Of a stretch of DNA of 54,294 nt, positions 9,074 through 16,303 are shown piece by piece. The DNA is taken from assembly GCA_001513045.1 (NCBI GenBank), contig LFSB01000010.1:127791-182084 (forward strand). Direction: 5' to 3'. Below the pieces are notes generated by a model. The model did no database searches. It saw nothing but the letters and a program-made list of their open reading frames with translations, and was not told the DNA's origin. Positions within the stretch are counted from its first letter, which is position 1. Every line of letters begins with the position of its first letter. This stretch comes from Clostridiales bacterium DTU089 (lineage in GTDB: Bacteria > Bacillota > Clostridia > Oscillospirales > Acutalibacteraceae). Made by a program: the position numbers and the translations under genes.

Positions 9074-9787
9074 TTGATAAAAAACGATAAAAGCTCAGTT
9101 TCCAAAAAGCTTTTCAGCCTGAAGGCGCTGTACGGCGTTCTTGCGGTAATAATGCTCGGAGCCGGCGTGAGTGCATGGTACGGTGCGTCAAGAAGAACGC
9201 AAACTCAGAGTCCGCCTACGGTGAACAGCCTTCCGACGACGGTGCGCCCTGCGGAAAGAACTACACAGCCTCCTCAGCAGGCGGGTGCAGATGTGACCGG
9301 AGTTCCCGATGAGCGTGACATTACAACCACAGAGCCCCCCTCATCGGAAAGAACGTACGCGAAGCCCTACGAGGGATATTATTCCCTGCCGCTCGGAACC
9401 GATATCGGCATAGATTACAGCAACGGTGAAATGGTGTATTCAGCCACTCTTAACGACTGGAGAACGCACAACGGAATTGATTTTAACGGAGCCTCCGGCG
9501 ACCCGGTAAAAGCGGTGTCGAACGGCATCGTGACCGCGGTGTACGATGATGCTCTGTGGGGTACGGTTGTTGAGATAGACCACGGCGAAGGCCTGTGTGC
9601 GAAGTATTGCGGTCTGAATAAGGGCAGCACGCCCGAGAAGGGGGCCGATATCGAAATAAACGATGTCATAGGCTATCTCGGAAGCATTCCGGCGGAAAGT
9701 CTTCAGGGAGCGCACCTTCACCTCGAAATGAGGGTTAACGGAGAAATCGAAGACCCGCTGAAGGTTATGGGAAGATACAGCGAATAA
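9074..9787 (+). CDS. M23 family (LytM) metallopeptidase, SpoIIQ-like
   Basis: A 237-residue protein: short cytoplasmic start, one membrane segment (about 18-36), a Thr/Pro-rich linker (about 42-95) and a C-terminal M23 domain. The zinc-binding set is intact: His132 and Asp136 (HNGID) and His214-x-His216 (HLH). The single anchor, short extracytoplasmic LytM domain and spacing resemble SpoIIQ, the forespore partner of SpoIIIAH in engulfment; intact zinc ligands are usual in clostridial SpoIIQ. The TTG at 9074 is chosen because GGAGG (9061-9065) lies 8 nt upstream; an in-frame GTG at 9065 overlaps that site. spoIID, often adjacent in other genomes, is absent, so a vegetative wall hydrolase remains possible. 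Confidence 0.75.
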   Translation: MIKNDKSSVSKKLFSLKALYGVLAVIMLGAGVSAWYGASRRTQTQSPPTVNSLPTTVRPAERTTQPPQQAGADVTGVPDERDITTTEPPSSERTYAKPYEGYYSLPLGTDIGIDYSNGEMVYSATLNDWRTHNGIDFNGASGDPVKAVSNGIVTAVYDDALWGTVVEIDHGEGLCAKYCGLNKGSTPEKGADIEINDVIGYLGSIPAESLQGAHLHLEMRVNGEIEDPLKVMGRYSE

Positions 9788-9806
9788 TAAAAAGAGGAGA
9801 ACAATT

Positions 9807-10001
9807 ATGGCAAAACAGGAAAAGAAAAGCAATCAGATAGGCTGCAGCGTTGAATCGTGCGAGCATCATGTGGGAAGTGAAAATTGCTGCTGCCTTAACA
9901 GCATAGACGTAGGCTGCTGCAACTGTGTTCCGTCACATTATGAGAATACCTGCTGCCGCTCCTTCAAGGTGAAAAAATCCGACTCATATAACGGCAAGTA
10001 A
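9807..10001 (+). CDS. DUF1540 small cysteine-rich protein
   Basis: A 64-residue protein with eleven cysteines, including CSVESCEHH, CCCLNS, GCCNC and CCRSF. The opening CSVxxC and closing CxSF pattern matches DUF1540, small probably metal-binding proteins of Firmicutes with no established function. An AGAGGAG site precedes the ATG, and the gene is 19 nt after the M23 peptidase with no terminator between, so the two are likely co-transcribed. If the upstream gene is sporulation-specific, this protein may be too. A strong terminator follows. Confidence 0.8.
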   Translation: MAKQEKKSNQIGCSVESCEHHVGSENCCCLNSIDVGCCNCVPSHYENTCCRSFKVKKSDSYNGK

Positions 10002-10033
10002 GTCCGTCGCATGATGACAGCATCGGCGGCGTA

Positions 10034-10060
10034 CCCCTCCGTAACAGGAGGGGCTTTTTA
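10034..10060 (+). terminator. Rho-independent terminator after the DUF1540 gene
   Basis: Perfect 7-bp stem CCCCTCC (10034-10040) with GGAGGGG (10047-10053), loop GTAACA, then CTTTTTATTT. Confidence 0.88.
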
Positions 10061-10061
10061 T

Positions 10062-10090
10062 TTGACATTTTGCCGGAAATATTATACACT
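10062..10090 (+). promoter_or_regulatory. Promoter of the GDPD gene
   Basis: A consensus TTGACA (10062-10067) lies directly after the terminator T-run. With a 17-bp spacer the -10 is TACACT (10085-10090); TATACA (10083-10088) at 15 bp is the alternative. Confidence 0.6.
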
Positions 10091-10121
10091 TATGTAAATT
10101 ATGTGCAGGGAGACGATGGTT

Positions 10122-11114
10122 GTGAAAAAAGCGTTGAAGGTTATTGCAATTGTTATTGTTGTGCTTGCCGTTGCCGTCGGTTCGGTTTATCTTACGATAA
10201 CCCACGACTTCAATGACCCGGTAGTTGCGGTTGAGACATCGGCAAATCCTTATGTTGTAAAAACAGGCAAGACCATGGTGTCGGCTCATCGTTCCGGAGG
10301 AGATATCGCACCGGAGAATACGATGGCTGCATTTGAAAACTGTGTTGAAAGCAGCAGCTTCTCCATTGATTTGTTTGAGTTCGATTTGCATATTACAAAG
10401 GACGGCGAGCTGGTGCTCCTGCACGATTCAACCTTTGACAGAACAAGCAATTCCATAGAGCTTTTCGGAAAAGAGGGGGTTCTCCCCTCGGAGAAAACCT
10501 ATGAGGAGCTGCTGGCTCTGAATATGGGTGAGAACTTTAAAAACGAAAAGGGCGAAACCCCTTATAAGGGACTCAGGGGAGAGGATATACCCGAAAATCT
10601 TCATGTAGTACGCCTTCAGGACGTCTTTGATTACCTCAAGCCCTACGGAGATTACAGCTTTATAATCGAAATCAAGGACGGCGACGAGCTCGGTAAAAAG
10701 GGCGTCGATAAGCTTTATTCAATACTCAGCGAATATAACATGATAAACAAGGTTGTTTTCGGAACCTTCCACGGAGAGATAAGCGAATATGTCGATGCTA
10801 CATATCCCGATATGCTGCGTTCGGCAGGCATAACAGAGGTTGTTGACTTTTATTTTTCAAGTCTTTTCGGTATCGAGCATAAGCAGGATTACTACAAATT
10901 CGATGCTCTGCAGATTCCGGATGACGATTATGTTTTCAATCTCGGCACAACAAGGGTTGTAAACTATGCGCACAAATATGATATAGCCGTTCAGTACTGG
11001 ACTATAAACGACCCGGAGGATGTGAAGCATCTTCAGAGCATAGGCGCAGACGCGGTTATGAGCGACAATCCCGACATGGCATACAAGGCGATGTACGGCG
11101 ACGAGCTGGTTTAA
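10122..11114 (+). CDS. Membrane-anchored glycerophosphodiester phosphodiesterase
   Basis: A 330-residue protein with one N-terminal membrane segment (about 5-25) and a GDPD barrel. Catalytic motifs are clear: SAHRSGGDIAPENT (the HRG..xPENT signature, here HRSGG), then DLHITKDGELVLLHD with the second His, and IEIKDGD further on. The C-terminal VQYWTIND and GADAVMSDNP are the usual end of the barrel. It hydrolyses glycerophosphodiesters to glycerol-3-phosphate and an alcohol, probably outside the membrane given the anchor. The GTG at 10122 is preferred: AGGGAG (10107-10112) is 9 nt away, whereas the ATG at 10116 is too close. It has its own promoter and faces the convergent sugar transferase gene. 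Confidence 0.88.
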   Translation: MKKALKVIAIVIVVLAVAVGSVYLTITHDFNDPVVAVETSANPYVVKTGKTMVSAHRSGGDIAPENTMAAFENCVESSSFSIDLFEFDLHITKDGELVLLHDSTFDRTSNSIELFGKEGVLPSEKTYEELLALNMGENFKNEKGETPYKGLRGEDIPENLHVVRLQDVFDYLKPYGDYSFIIEIKDGDELGKKGVDKLYSILSEYNMINKVVFGTFHGEISEYVDATYPDMLRSAGITEVVDFYFSSLFGIEHKQDYYKFDALQIPDDDYVFNLGTTRVVNYAHKYDIAVQYWTINDPEDVKHLQSIGADAVMSDNPDMAYKAMYGDELV

Positions 11115-11138
11115 TGAATCCCGTCTCATAAACAAAAA

Positions 11139-11166
11139 GCAGCCTGCATAATTTGCAGGCTGCGCG
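11139..11166. terminator. Bidirectional terminator between GDPD and sugar transferase genes
   Basis: Perfect 10-bp stem GCAGCCTGCA (11139-11148) with TGCAGGCTGC (11154-11163), loop TAATT. In the reverse direction it is followed by TTTTTGTTT, so it mainly serves the reverse-strand gene; the forward tail GCGTTTATTT is weaker. Confidence 0.85.
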
Positions 11167-11167
11167 T

Positions 11168-11806
11168 TTATTTGTCGGCGGTTTCCCGTTCCTTTTCATC
11201 CGTTTGTTTTTGAAGCTCTCCGGTGCCGCCTTCAACAACTCCGTCATGCTTGAGCACCGACAGCACCGTGCCGATGAAGCACTTGCAGTCAAAGCCGAAG
11301 CTCATTTTTTCAACATATTCACCGTCAAGTGCCGCCTTGACACCGATTTCAAGCTCATCTCTGCCGTTTATCTGTGCCCAGCCGGTAAGCCCGGGCTTTA
11401 CATCGTTTGCGCCGTATTTATCACGTTCGTCAATGAGGTCATATTGGTTCCAGAGCGCCGGACGCGGACCGATTACAGACATCTGACCGACAAAAATATT
11501 GAATATTTGCGGCAGCTCGTCAAGACTGGTTTTTCGCAAAAGCCTTCCGACTCCGGTTATCCATTGGTCGGGATTTTCAAGCAGATGCGTGGGGGTGTCG
11601 TGCGGAGTGTCAACCTTCATGGTCCGGAATTTTAAAATCTTAAAATACTTCTTATGTATTCCCACACGCTTTTGTGAGAAAAAAACAGGTCCCGGGTCCG
11701 TTATAACAATCGCCGCCGAAAGAATAAGCAGCACGGGAGAGAGCAATATGATTCCGACAAAAGACAGTGCTATGTCGAAAAATCTCTTTAAAAACCGTCT
11801 GTACAT
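11168..11806 (-). CDS. Polyprenyl-phosphate sugar (hexose-1-phosphate) transferase
   Basis: A 212-residue protein of the bacterial sugar transferase family (PF02397), the catalytic half of WbaP/EpsL/PglC-type enzymes. It has one hydrophobic N-terminal segment (about 9-36), then GPVFFSQKRVG, KFRTMK, SLDELPQIFN and KPGLTGWAQINGR, all family signatures. It transfers a sugar phosphate to undecaprenyl phosphate, the first membrane step of exopolysaccharide, capsule or glycoprotein glycan synthesis. It stands alone here without glycosyltransferases; the C-terminal 30 residues are charged and variable. AAAGGGG precedes the ATG, a strong promoter lies upstream and a terminator follows, so it is monocistronic. 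Confidence 0.9.
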   Translation of the reverse strand: MYRRFLKRFFDIALSFVGIILLSPVLLILSAAIVITDPGPVFFSQKRVGIHKKYFKILKFRTMKVDTPHDTPTHLLENPDQWITGVGRLLRKTSLDELPQIFNIFVGQMSVIGPRPALWNQYDLIDERDKYGANDVKPGLTGWAQINGRDELEIGVKAALDGEYVEKMSFGFDCKCFIGTVLSVLKHDGVVEGGTGELQKQTDEKERETADK

Positions 11807-11839
11807 TTGCGTATTTCCCCTTTCAAAGCACCGTGATAT

Positions 11840-11868
11840 ATATTAACATCTGTTTAAAGCGCTGTCAA
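11840..11868 (-). promoter_or_regulatory. Promoter of the sugar transferase gene
   Basis: On the reverse strand, consensus TTGACA (11868-11863), a 17-bp spacer and TAATAT (11845-11840). It lies back to back with the rplU promoter. Confidence 0.75.
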
Positions 11869-11914
11869 CATGAGCGCAACAAAATAAAAAGGGAAATCGT
11901 TCCGCAAAAAACTC

Positions 11915-11943
11915 TTGACTTCATCCCCCGGCTGTGTTACAAT
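11915..11943 (+). promoter_or_regulatory. Promoter of the rplU-prp-rpmA operon
   Basis: TTGACT (11915-11920), a 17-bp spacer and TACAAT (11938-11943): one mismatch from consensus in each hexamer. Confidence 0.8.
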
Positions 11944-11949
11944 CATCGT

Positions 11950-12050
11950 TGCCGCATATTCAAGGCAGGCATTGCTATGCCTACAAGACGGAGCATGCGC
12001 TTCGCGCCCTAAGTAGCGAGACTGTAAATAAAGGCAGGTAGAACAAACTG
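11950..12050 (+). promoter_or_regulatory. Leader of rplU (candidate L21-type leader RNA)
   Basis: About 100 nt of untranslated RNA separates the likely start site from rplU. It contains short inverted segments (AGGCA with TGCCT near 11964-11981, GCGC with GCGC near 11998-12007). Firmicutes commonly carry a conserved L21 leader here that is thought to give autogenous control. I see the length and pairing potential but cannot confirm the Rfam consensus by eye. Confidence 0.45.
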
Positions 12051-12362
12051 ATGTACGCAATCATCGAAACCGGCGGCAAGCAGTACAAGGTTGAAGCGGG
12101 CGATACCGTATTCATCGAGAAGCTTGAAGTCGAGCAGGACAGCACAATAACCTTTGATAAGGTTGTTGCAGTCGGAACGGACGACGGAATCAACGTCGGA
12201 GCACCTTATGTAAAGGGCGCAACCGTAACCGCAAAGGCAATCAAAAACGGCAAGGCCAAGAAGATAGTTGTCTTCACCTACAAATCAAAGAAGAATGAGA
12301 AGCGCAAGATGGGTCACAGACAGCCCTACACTAAGGTTGAAATCTCAGCCATCAATGCGTAA
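12051..12362 (+). CDS. rplU: 50S ribosomal protein L21
   Basis: A 103-residue protein with the L21 start [14 protein letters not shown], the central GDTVFIEKL, and the C-terminal [11 protein letters not shown]. Length is typical. It is first in the rplU-prp-rpmA operon, the conserved Firmicutes order, behind a strong promoter and a 100-nt leader. L21 binds 23S rRNA in the large subunit. The prp start is only 2 nt beyond the stop codon. Confidence 0.98.
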   Translation: MYAIIETGGKQYKVEAGDTVFIEKLEVEQDSTITFDKVVAVGTDDGINVGAPYVKGATVTAKAIKNGKAKKIVVFTYKSKKNEKRKMGHRQPYTKVEISAINA

Positions 12363-12364
12363 TC

Positions 12365-12688
12365 ATGATTGAGGTCACTTTTTATTCGCTTGACAGCGGA
12401 GCGCTGAGCGGTTTTTCATCGCTCGGGCACGCAAATGCCGGAGACGCGGGCAACGACATAGTTTGCGCGGCGGTTTCCTCTGCGGTATATATGGCGGCGA
12501 ACACCGTAACGGATGTTCTCGGCATTGACGCGCAGGTCAGATGCGACGAAGCGTATCTGTCGCTGAGAATCAATGCGGATGATACCGAAAAGGCACAGGG
12601 GATACTCGGCGGGCTGCTTCTTCATATTGAACAGCTTCAGCAGCAGTATCCGAAGAACGTTTCAGTACAAAAACGGAGGTGTAACTAA
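12365..12688 (+). CDS. prp: Ribosomal-processing cysteine protease Prp
   Basis: A 107-residue YsxB-family protease with the signature [18 protein letters not shown]. His22 and Cys34 fall at the positions known as the catalytic dyad in Staphylococcus aureus Prp. It removes the N-terminal extension of L27 before or during ribosome assembly. Its place between rplU and rpmA is diagnostic, and the downstream L27 has a matching extension. It starts 2 nt after rplU without an obvious ribosome binding site of its own, so it is probably translationally coupled. Confidence 0.95.
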   Translation: MIEVTFYSLDSGALSGFSSLGHANAGDAGNDIVCAAVSSAVYMAANTVTDVLGIDAQVRCDEAYLSLRINADDTEKAQGILGGLLLHIEQLQQQYPKNVSVQKRRCN

Positions 12689-12690
12689 CA

Positions 12691-12975
12691 ATGCTTAAAA
12701 TAAACATTCAGCTTTTCGCTCATAAAAAGGGAATGGGCTCCACCCGTAACGGCCGTGATTCCGAATCCAAGAGACTCGGTGTTAAGCGTGCGGACGGTCA
12801 GGCAGTTCTCGCAGGCAGCATCCTTGTAAAGCAGAGAGGCACCCACATTCATCCCGGCACAAACGTTGGCAAGGGCAAGGACGATACTCTCTTTGCACTT
12901 GAGGACGGAACTGTCAGATTTGAGCGCCTTGGCAGAGACCGCAAAAAGGTCAGCGTCTACAAGGTAGAGCAGTAA
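12691..12975 (+). CDS. rpmA: 50S ribosomal protein L27 with Prp-cleaved N-terminal extension
   Basis: A 94-residue L27 recognised by [14 protein letters not shown] and [11 protein letters not shown]. The first residues, [10 protein letters not shown], are the Firmicutes-specific extension; cleavage is expected after Phe9, exposing the mature N-terminus that reaches toward the peptidyl-transferase centre. A strong GGAGGTG site precedes the start. It is last in its operon and is followed by a strong terminator. Confidence 0.98.
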   Translation: MLKINIQLFAHKKGMGSTRNGRDSESKRLGVKRADGQAVLAGSILVKQRGTHIHPGTNVGKGKDDTLFALEDGTVRFERLGRDRKKVSVYKVEQ

Positions 12976-12985
12976 TCAACAAAAT

Positions 12986-13024
12986 AAAAGAGCTGTTGCG
13001 CTTCGGTGCAACAGCTCTTTTTTT
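12986..13024. terminator. Terminator after rpmA (bidirectional)
   Basis: A 14-bp stem, AAAAGAGCTGTTGC (12986-12999) with GCAACAGCTCTTTT (13008-13021), around GCTTCGGT, ends in a T-run forward and a T-rich tail in reverse. It can also serve the convergent acyltransferase gene ending at 13035. Confidence 0.92.
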
Positions 13025-13034
13025 TCGGTATGCT

Positions 13035-13994
13035 TTATGCAAGATGGAGTAGCTTTGTCTGCTTGTTTTCGCTGCCGGAAATCCAGCTTCGGATAATTTC
13101 GGGCTCTTCAAAAATACCGTCGAGATGCTTCATGAACGGGACAATTTCACCGAAGTCGAGCGCCCTGTGGTCAAAGGCTATGCACAGCGGCAGCACCTTG
13201 CGCGCTTCGACGCTCTTTTCGCCGTTCTCCTTTGTTATCACTATTGCCTTGTCCTGTATGGCACCGACTGCGAACGCGCACACCTGCGGCGGAACAATTT
13301 CAAGCAACGAGGTTGCGCCGCGCTGTCCGAGATAGGTTGAGCCGATATTTGAAACCGTCACCGTGCCCTGCTCAAGGTCCCTGTGGGTAAGGCGGTCGCA
13401 TTCGGGAATTTTTTCATATTCCTTGCGCTGCTTTGCACTCATGCTTTTTACCCTGTGGCTTCCGGTTTTTGAGCCTATAAGGCGTCGGATGGCCTGAAGA
13501 ATTTTACCCTGCTTCAGACCCTTGAGAGTGTCGTTCATAGACACGCCGAACATCGCCTCATTGAGGTCGGTGTTGCGTATGCGGCGGTTTACATCGGCAA
13601 TATATTCTGTCATTTCATCAAGGCTTTTATTGTCAAAATTTCTGAGATTTATTGTCATCATTTCTCCGCTCGGGAGTATGGTGGGCATGGATATATTGAT
13701 GTCCTCGAAGGCTTCGATTTTTCCGCGCACGAGCTTGCCGTTGTACTGTATGTGTGCGTTCATATCCGGCGCCTTTTTAAGTCCCTCGGCTATGACCTTG
13801 AGCATGAGTGTGTTGAGTGTGATTTTCTCATCCTTGCATCTTCCTGCGTTAAGGCGTTTGTACTCCTCAAAGAAGTCCGTTACGTCCGGCTCATACATAT
13901 ATGTTACGTGAGGGATGTTTTTCCAGGATTCGCTTGTCATATTTGCAACGATTTTTCTCTGTATTCCGAAGTGGGTGGTTTTTGTAATTTTCAT
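13035..13994 (-). CDS. Stand-alone 2-oxoacid dehydrogenase E2-type acyltransferase domain protein
   Basis: A 319-residue protein consisting only of an E2/CAT-like catalytic domain: NTLMLKVIAEGLKKAPDMNAH, INISMPT, TVSNIGSTYLGQ and the C-terminal active-site segment FDHRALDFGE. The HRxxD pattern keeps the catalytic His and Asp, although the usual DG is DF. No lipoyl or E3-binding domain is present and no E1 or E3 gene is nearby, so it is unlikely to work in a normal pyruvate dehydrogenase complex. The true start is the ATG at 13994 with GAGGAG upstream; the frame stays open to 14360, but that part lies opposite the divergent regulator. Function is unknown; acyl-CoA-dependent transfer to a small acceptor is the family-based guess. 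Confidence 0.75.
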   Translation of the reverse strand: MKITKTTHFGIQRKIVANMTSESWKNIPHVTYMYEPDVTDFFEEYKRLNAGRCKDEKITLNTLMLKVIAEGLKKAPDMNAHIQYNGKLVRGKIEAFEDINISMPTILPSGEMMTINLRNFDNKSLDEMTEYIADVNRRIRNTDLNEAMFGVSMNDTLKGLKQGKILQAIRRLIGSKTGSHRVKSMSAKQRKEYEKIPECDRLTHRDLEQGTVTVSNIGSTYLGQRGATSLLEIVPPQVCAFAVGAIQDKAIVITKENGEKSVEARKVLPLCIAFDHRALDFGEIVPFMKHLDGIFEEPEIIRSWISGSENKQTKLLHLA

Positions 13995-14133
13995 GTCTGT
14001 ATTCTCCTCGTTATAGTGTGGGCGGATTTCTCTGTCCGCACTGCTACAATAGCAAATTTTGCCGTTTGCAGCCACCGATTTTAGTTTGCAAAACGGGTAA
14101 CAAGTGACAACTTCGGTTGCATTTTGCCCGCAA

Positions 14134-14173
14134 CCGGGCGTTTTGATGCTGTTTTGTAATAAACAACGCCCGG
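14134..14173. promoter_or_regulatory. Inverted repeat in the divergent E2-like/XRE intergenic region
   Basis: CCGGGCGTT (14134-14142) and AACGCCCGG (14165-14173) form a perfect 9-bp inverted repeat with a 22-bp spacer, between the divergent acyltransferase and XRE genes. It is placed as an operator for the XRE regulator would be; a transcript hairpin is the alternative. Confidence 0.45.
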
Positions 14174-14211
14174 ATGTGTAGTAAAATGAAAAAAGGAAAC
14201 GGAGTGGAATT

Positions 14212-14910
14212 ATGGATTTTATAACCGCCGCAAGGCTTGTTGAATTGAGAAAGAAAAACGGATATTCGCAGGAGACGCTTGCCGAAAAGCTGGGCTTGAG
14301 CAGACAGGCGATTTCAAAATGGGAGCGCGCGGAGTCCTCTCCGGACACCGACAATCTCATTGCACTCGCCTCCCTTTACGGAATGACTCTTGATGCGCTT
14401 TTGAATCCGGGTGCGCCGGAGCAGGCGGAGGCTTCACAGGCAGTAAAAGCTCCTGCGGATACGGAGGCTCTTCGGTCTGATACGGATACACCTCAAATCG
14501 AGGAGCGGGAGGAGAGGCCTTCACCGGGTGAGAAAAAAACGCTCAGACGCGAACGTCTCAACAAAAAGAAGTCCGCTCCGGCAGTGTTTCCGAAAGCGGC
14601 ATTGTTTTTGAAAAAGTTTCCGTATATAATTATTGTTGCGGCAGTATTTGTTTTGCTCGGCTACTACAAAAAGCTGTGGCATCCGGGCTGGGTGCTGTTC
14701 GTAAGTGTGCCTGTTTATTACGGCTTCGCTTTCGCGTGCTCCGCTAAAAGTATGCGTTCGTTTCGTATGCGTATACCCGTAATATTTATTGCGGCCTTTG
14801 TGTATCTTTGCCTCGGCTTCGGCGGGGGACTGTGGCATCCCTACTGGGTGCTGTTCCTGATTGTGCCGGCGTATTATTGGATAGCCTCCGGTAAGAAGCA
14901 CGTCAGCTGA
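14212..14910 (+). CDS. XRE family regulator with a C-terminal membrane domain
   Basis: A 232-residue protein. Residues 6-60 are an XRE/Cro helix-turn-helix (LRKKNGYSQETLAEKLGLSR, then ISKWERAESSPD). Residues about 65-125 are a charged linker, and about 135-228 hold several hydrophobic helices. The membrane part contains two copies of LWHPxWVLFxxVPxYY (around 162-177 and 208-223), suggesting a duplicated hairpin. Such proteins are membrane-tethered DNA binders that may sense envelope state or a small molecule. It is divergent from the E2-like gene, with an inverted repeat between them. GGAGTG lies before the ATG. The signal and target are unknown. Confidence 0.8.
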   Translation: MDFITAARLVELRKKNGYSQETLAEKLGLSRQAISKWERAESSPDTDNLIALASLYGMTLDALLNPGAPEQAEASQAVKAPADTEALRSDTDTPQIEEREERPSPGEKKTLRRERLNKKKSAPAVFPKAALFLKKFPYIIIVAAVFVLLGYYKKLWHPGWVLFVSVPVYYGFAFACSAKSMRSFRMRIPVIFIAAFVYLCLGFGGGLWHPYWVLFLIVPAYYWIASGKKHVS

Positions 14911-14925
14911 CGAAAACAACAGTTT

Positions 14926-14965
14926 AAAAATGCGCTTCGCTTTTGAGCGGAGCGCATTTTTTTAT
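14926..14965. terminator. Bidirectional terminator between the XRE and PLP lyase genes
   Basis: A 16-nt arm, AAAAATGCGCTTCGCT (14926-14941), pairs with AGCGGAGCGCATTTTT (14946-14961) across TTTG with one mismatch; runs of A and T on both sides give a U-tract in either direction. Confidence 0.88.
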
Positions 14966-16224
14966 ATCGCAAGTGTTTGCCTTACTTCCTCGGCGGCAAG
15001 CATTATGTTGAGCTTGGCGCTGTGGAAATTAAGTCCGCCCTGAAGCCATACCGCGTACGGCTCGCGCAGCGGAGCATCCGCCGAAAGCTCTATGGAGGAG
15101 CCGAGCGTGAACGCCCCCGCCGACATTATAACCTTGCTGTCGTAGCCGGGCATATCCCATGCCTCGGGAACTACAAATGAATCCACGGGAGCACCCTTCT
15201 GAAGACCTCTGCAAAACGCACAGAGGGTTTCACTGTCGCGCAAACAAAGGGTTTGAATTATATCGTGGCGTACCTCGTCGGGCTTAGGTGTTACATCATA
15301 TCCGAACGCACTGAAAAGTCCGGCGGCAAAGCAGGCGGTTTTCATCGCCTCGCCGACAACATGAGGTGCGTTGAAAAGACCCATGAAAAGCTCGCGCGAA
15401 TGGCCGAGGGTTGCGCCGACCTCTCTGCCGAGTCCGGGGGTGGTCATACGGTAGGAGCACAGCTCGACTAAATCCCTGCGTCCGGCTATGTAGCCTCCGC
15501 TCGGGGCTATGCCGCCTCCGGCATTTTTTATCAGAGAGCCTGCGATTAAATCCGCGCCGACGGCAAGCGGCTCCTGCTTTTCCGCGAACTCACCGTAGCA
15601 GTTATCAACAAGCACAAGCGCGTCGCTCGTCTGCTTGACAACATCGCAGATGCCGCCTATTGTTTCAACCGAAAGCGAGTCGCGCAGAGCATAGCCTCTC
15701 GAACGCTGAATGTATACAGCCTTAATTGTTTTGTCCGACAAAAGCGCCTCGCGTATTGCTTCAAAATCGGGGTGCCCTTCGGCATCGAGCTCAACCTGCC
15801 TGTAATTTATTCCGAAATCCTTCAGTGAGCCCTGCCCCTCGCCGCGAAGACCGATTACCGAGTGTATCGTGTCGTAGGGCGTGCCGGTTACGCACAGCAG
15901 GGTGTCGCCGGGGCGCAGCACTCCGAAGAGCATTACCGAAAGCGTGTGGGTTCCGCAGGTGAAGGAGTGACGTATTATCGCATCCTGTGCCCCGAGAGCA
16001 TCCGCGAGCACCCTGTCGAGTGTCTCTCTGCCGCGGTCGCCGTAGCCGTAGCCGGTGGAGGCGGAAAACATCTGCTCGCTTACCTTGTTTTTTATAAATG
16101 CCGCAAGCACCTTGTGCTGATTGAATTCCGTTATCTTGTCAATGCGTGCAAAGGTGCCGGAAAGCTCCTTAGTAACTCTTTCCGAGAGCTTCAATATACT
16201 TTTGTCAATGTTGAAAAAATCCAT
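14962..16224 (-). CDS. Methionine gamma-lyase family (YnbB, aluminium-resistance-type) PLP enzyme
   Basis: A 420-residue fold-type I PLP enzyme of the PF06838 family. Landmarks are FSASTGYGYGDRGRETLD near residue 55, RHSFTCGTHTL near 87, LVDNCYGEF carrying the PLP-binding Asp, and GSLIKNAGGGIAP with the Schiff-base Lys. These proteins are often annotated as aluminium resistance or methionine gamma-lyase, but a C-S lyase role is only inferred from the fold. No convincing ribosome binding site precedes the ATG at 16224, the weakest start on this strand. It is downstream of the GNAT and M42 genes and ends at a terminator. Confidence 0.88.
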   Translation of the reverse strand: MDFFNIDKSILKLSERVTKELSGTFARIDKITEFNQHKVLAAFIKNKVSEQMFSASTGYGYGDRGRETLDRVLADALGAQDAIIRHSFTCGTHTLSVMLFGVLRPGDTLLCVTGTPYDTIHSVIGLRGEGQGSLKDFGINYRQVELDAEGHPDFEAIREALLSDKTIKAVYIQRSRGYALRDSLSVETIGGICDVVKQTSDALVLVDNCYGEFAEKQEPLAVGADLIAGSLIKNAGGGIAPSGGYIAGRRDLVELCSYRMTTPGLGREVGATLGHSRELFMGLFNAPHVVGEAMKTACFAAGLFSAFGYDVTPKPDEVRHDIIQTLCLRDSETLCAFCRGLQKGAPVDSFVVPEAWDMPGYDSKVIMSAGAFTLGSSIELSADAPLREPYAVWLQGGLNFHSAKLNIMLAAEEVRQTLAI

Positions 16225-16303
16225 TTTTAATTGCCGTGGATACAGGGGGGGAATTCAAGAAGACCTTTCATGCCCCGGTATCTTACCTTTCTGATATTTT
16301 TGC

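Noticed and set aside
11153-11635. 160-codon forward frame opposite the sugar transferase
   Set aside because: No ribosome binding site or domain; the reverse strand shows full sugar-transferase signatures.
13995-14360. The E2-like reading frame stays open 122 codons upstream of 13994
   Set aside because: That part has no domain similarity, covers the divergent XRE start and its intergenic region, and the ATG at 13994 has a good ribosome binding site.
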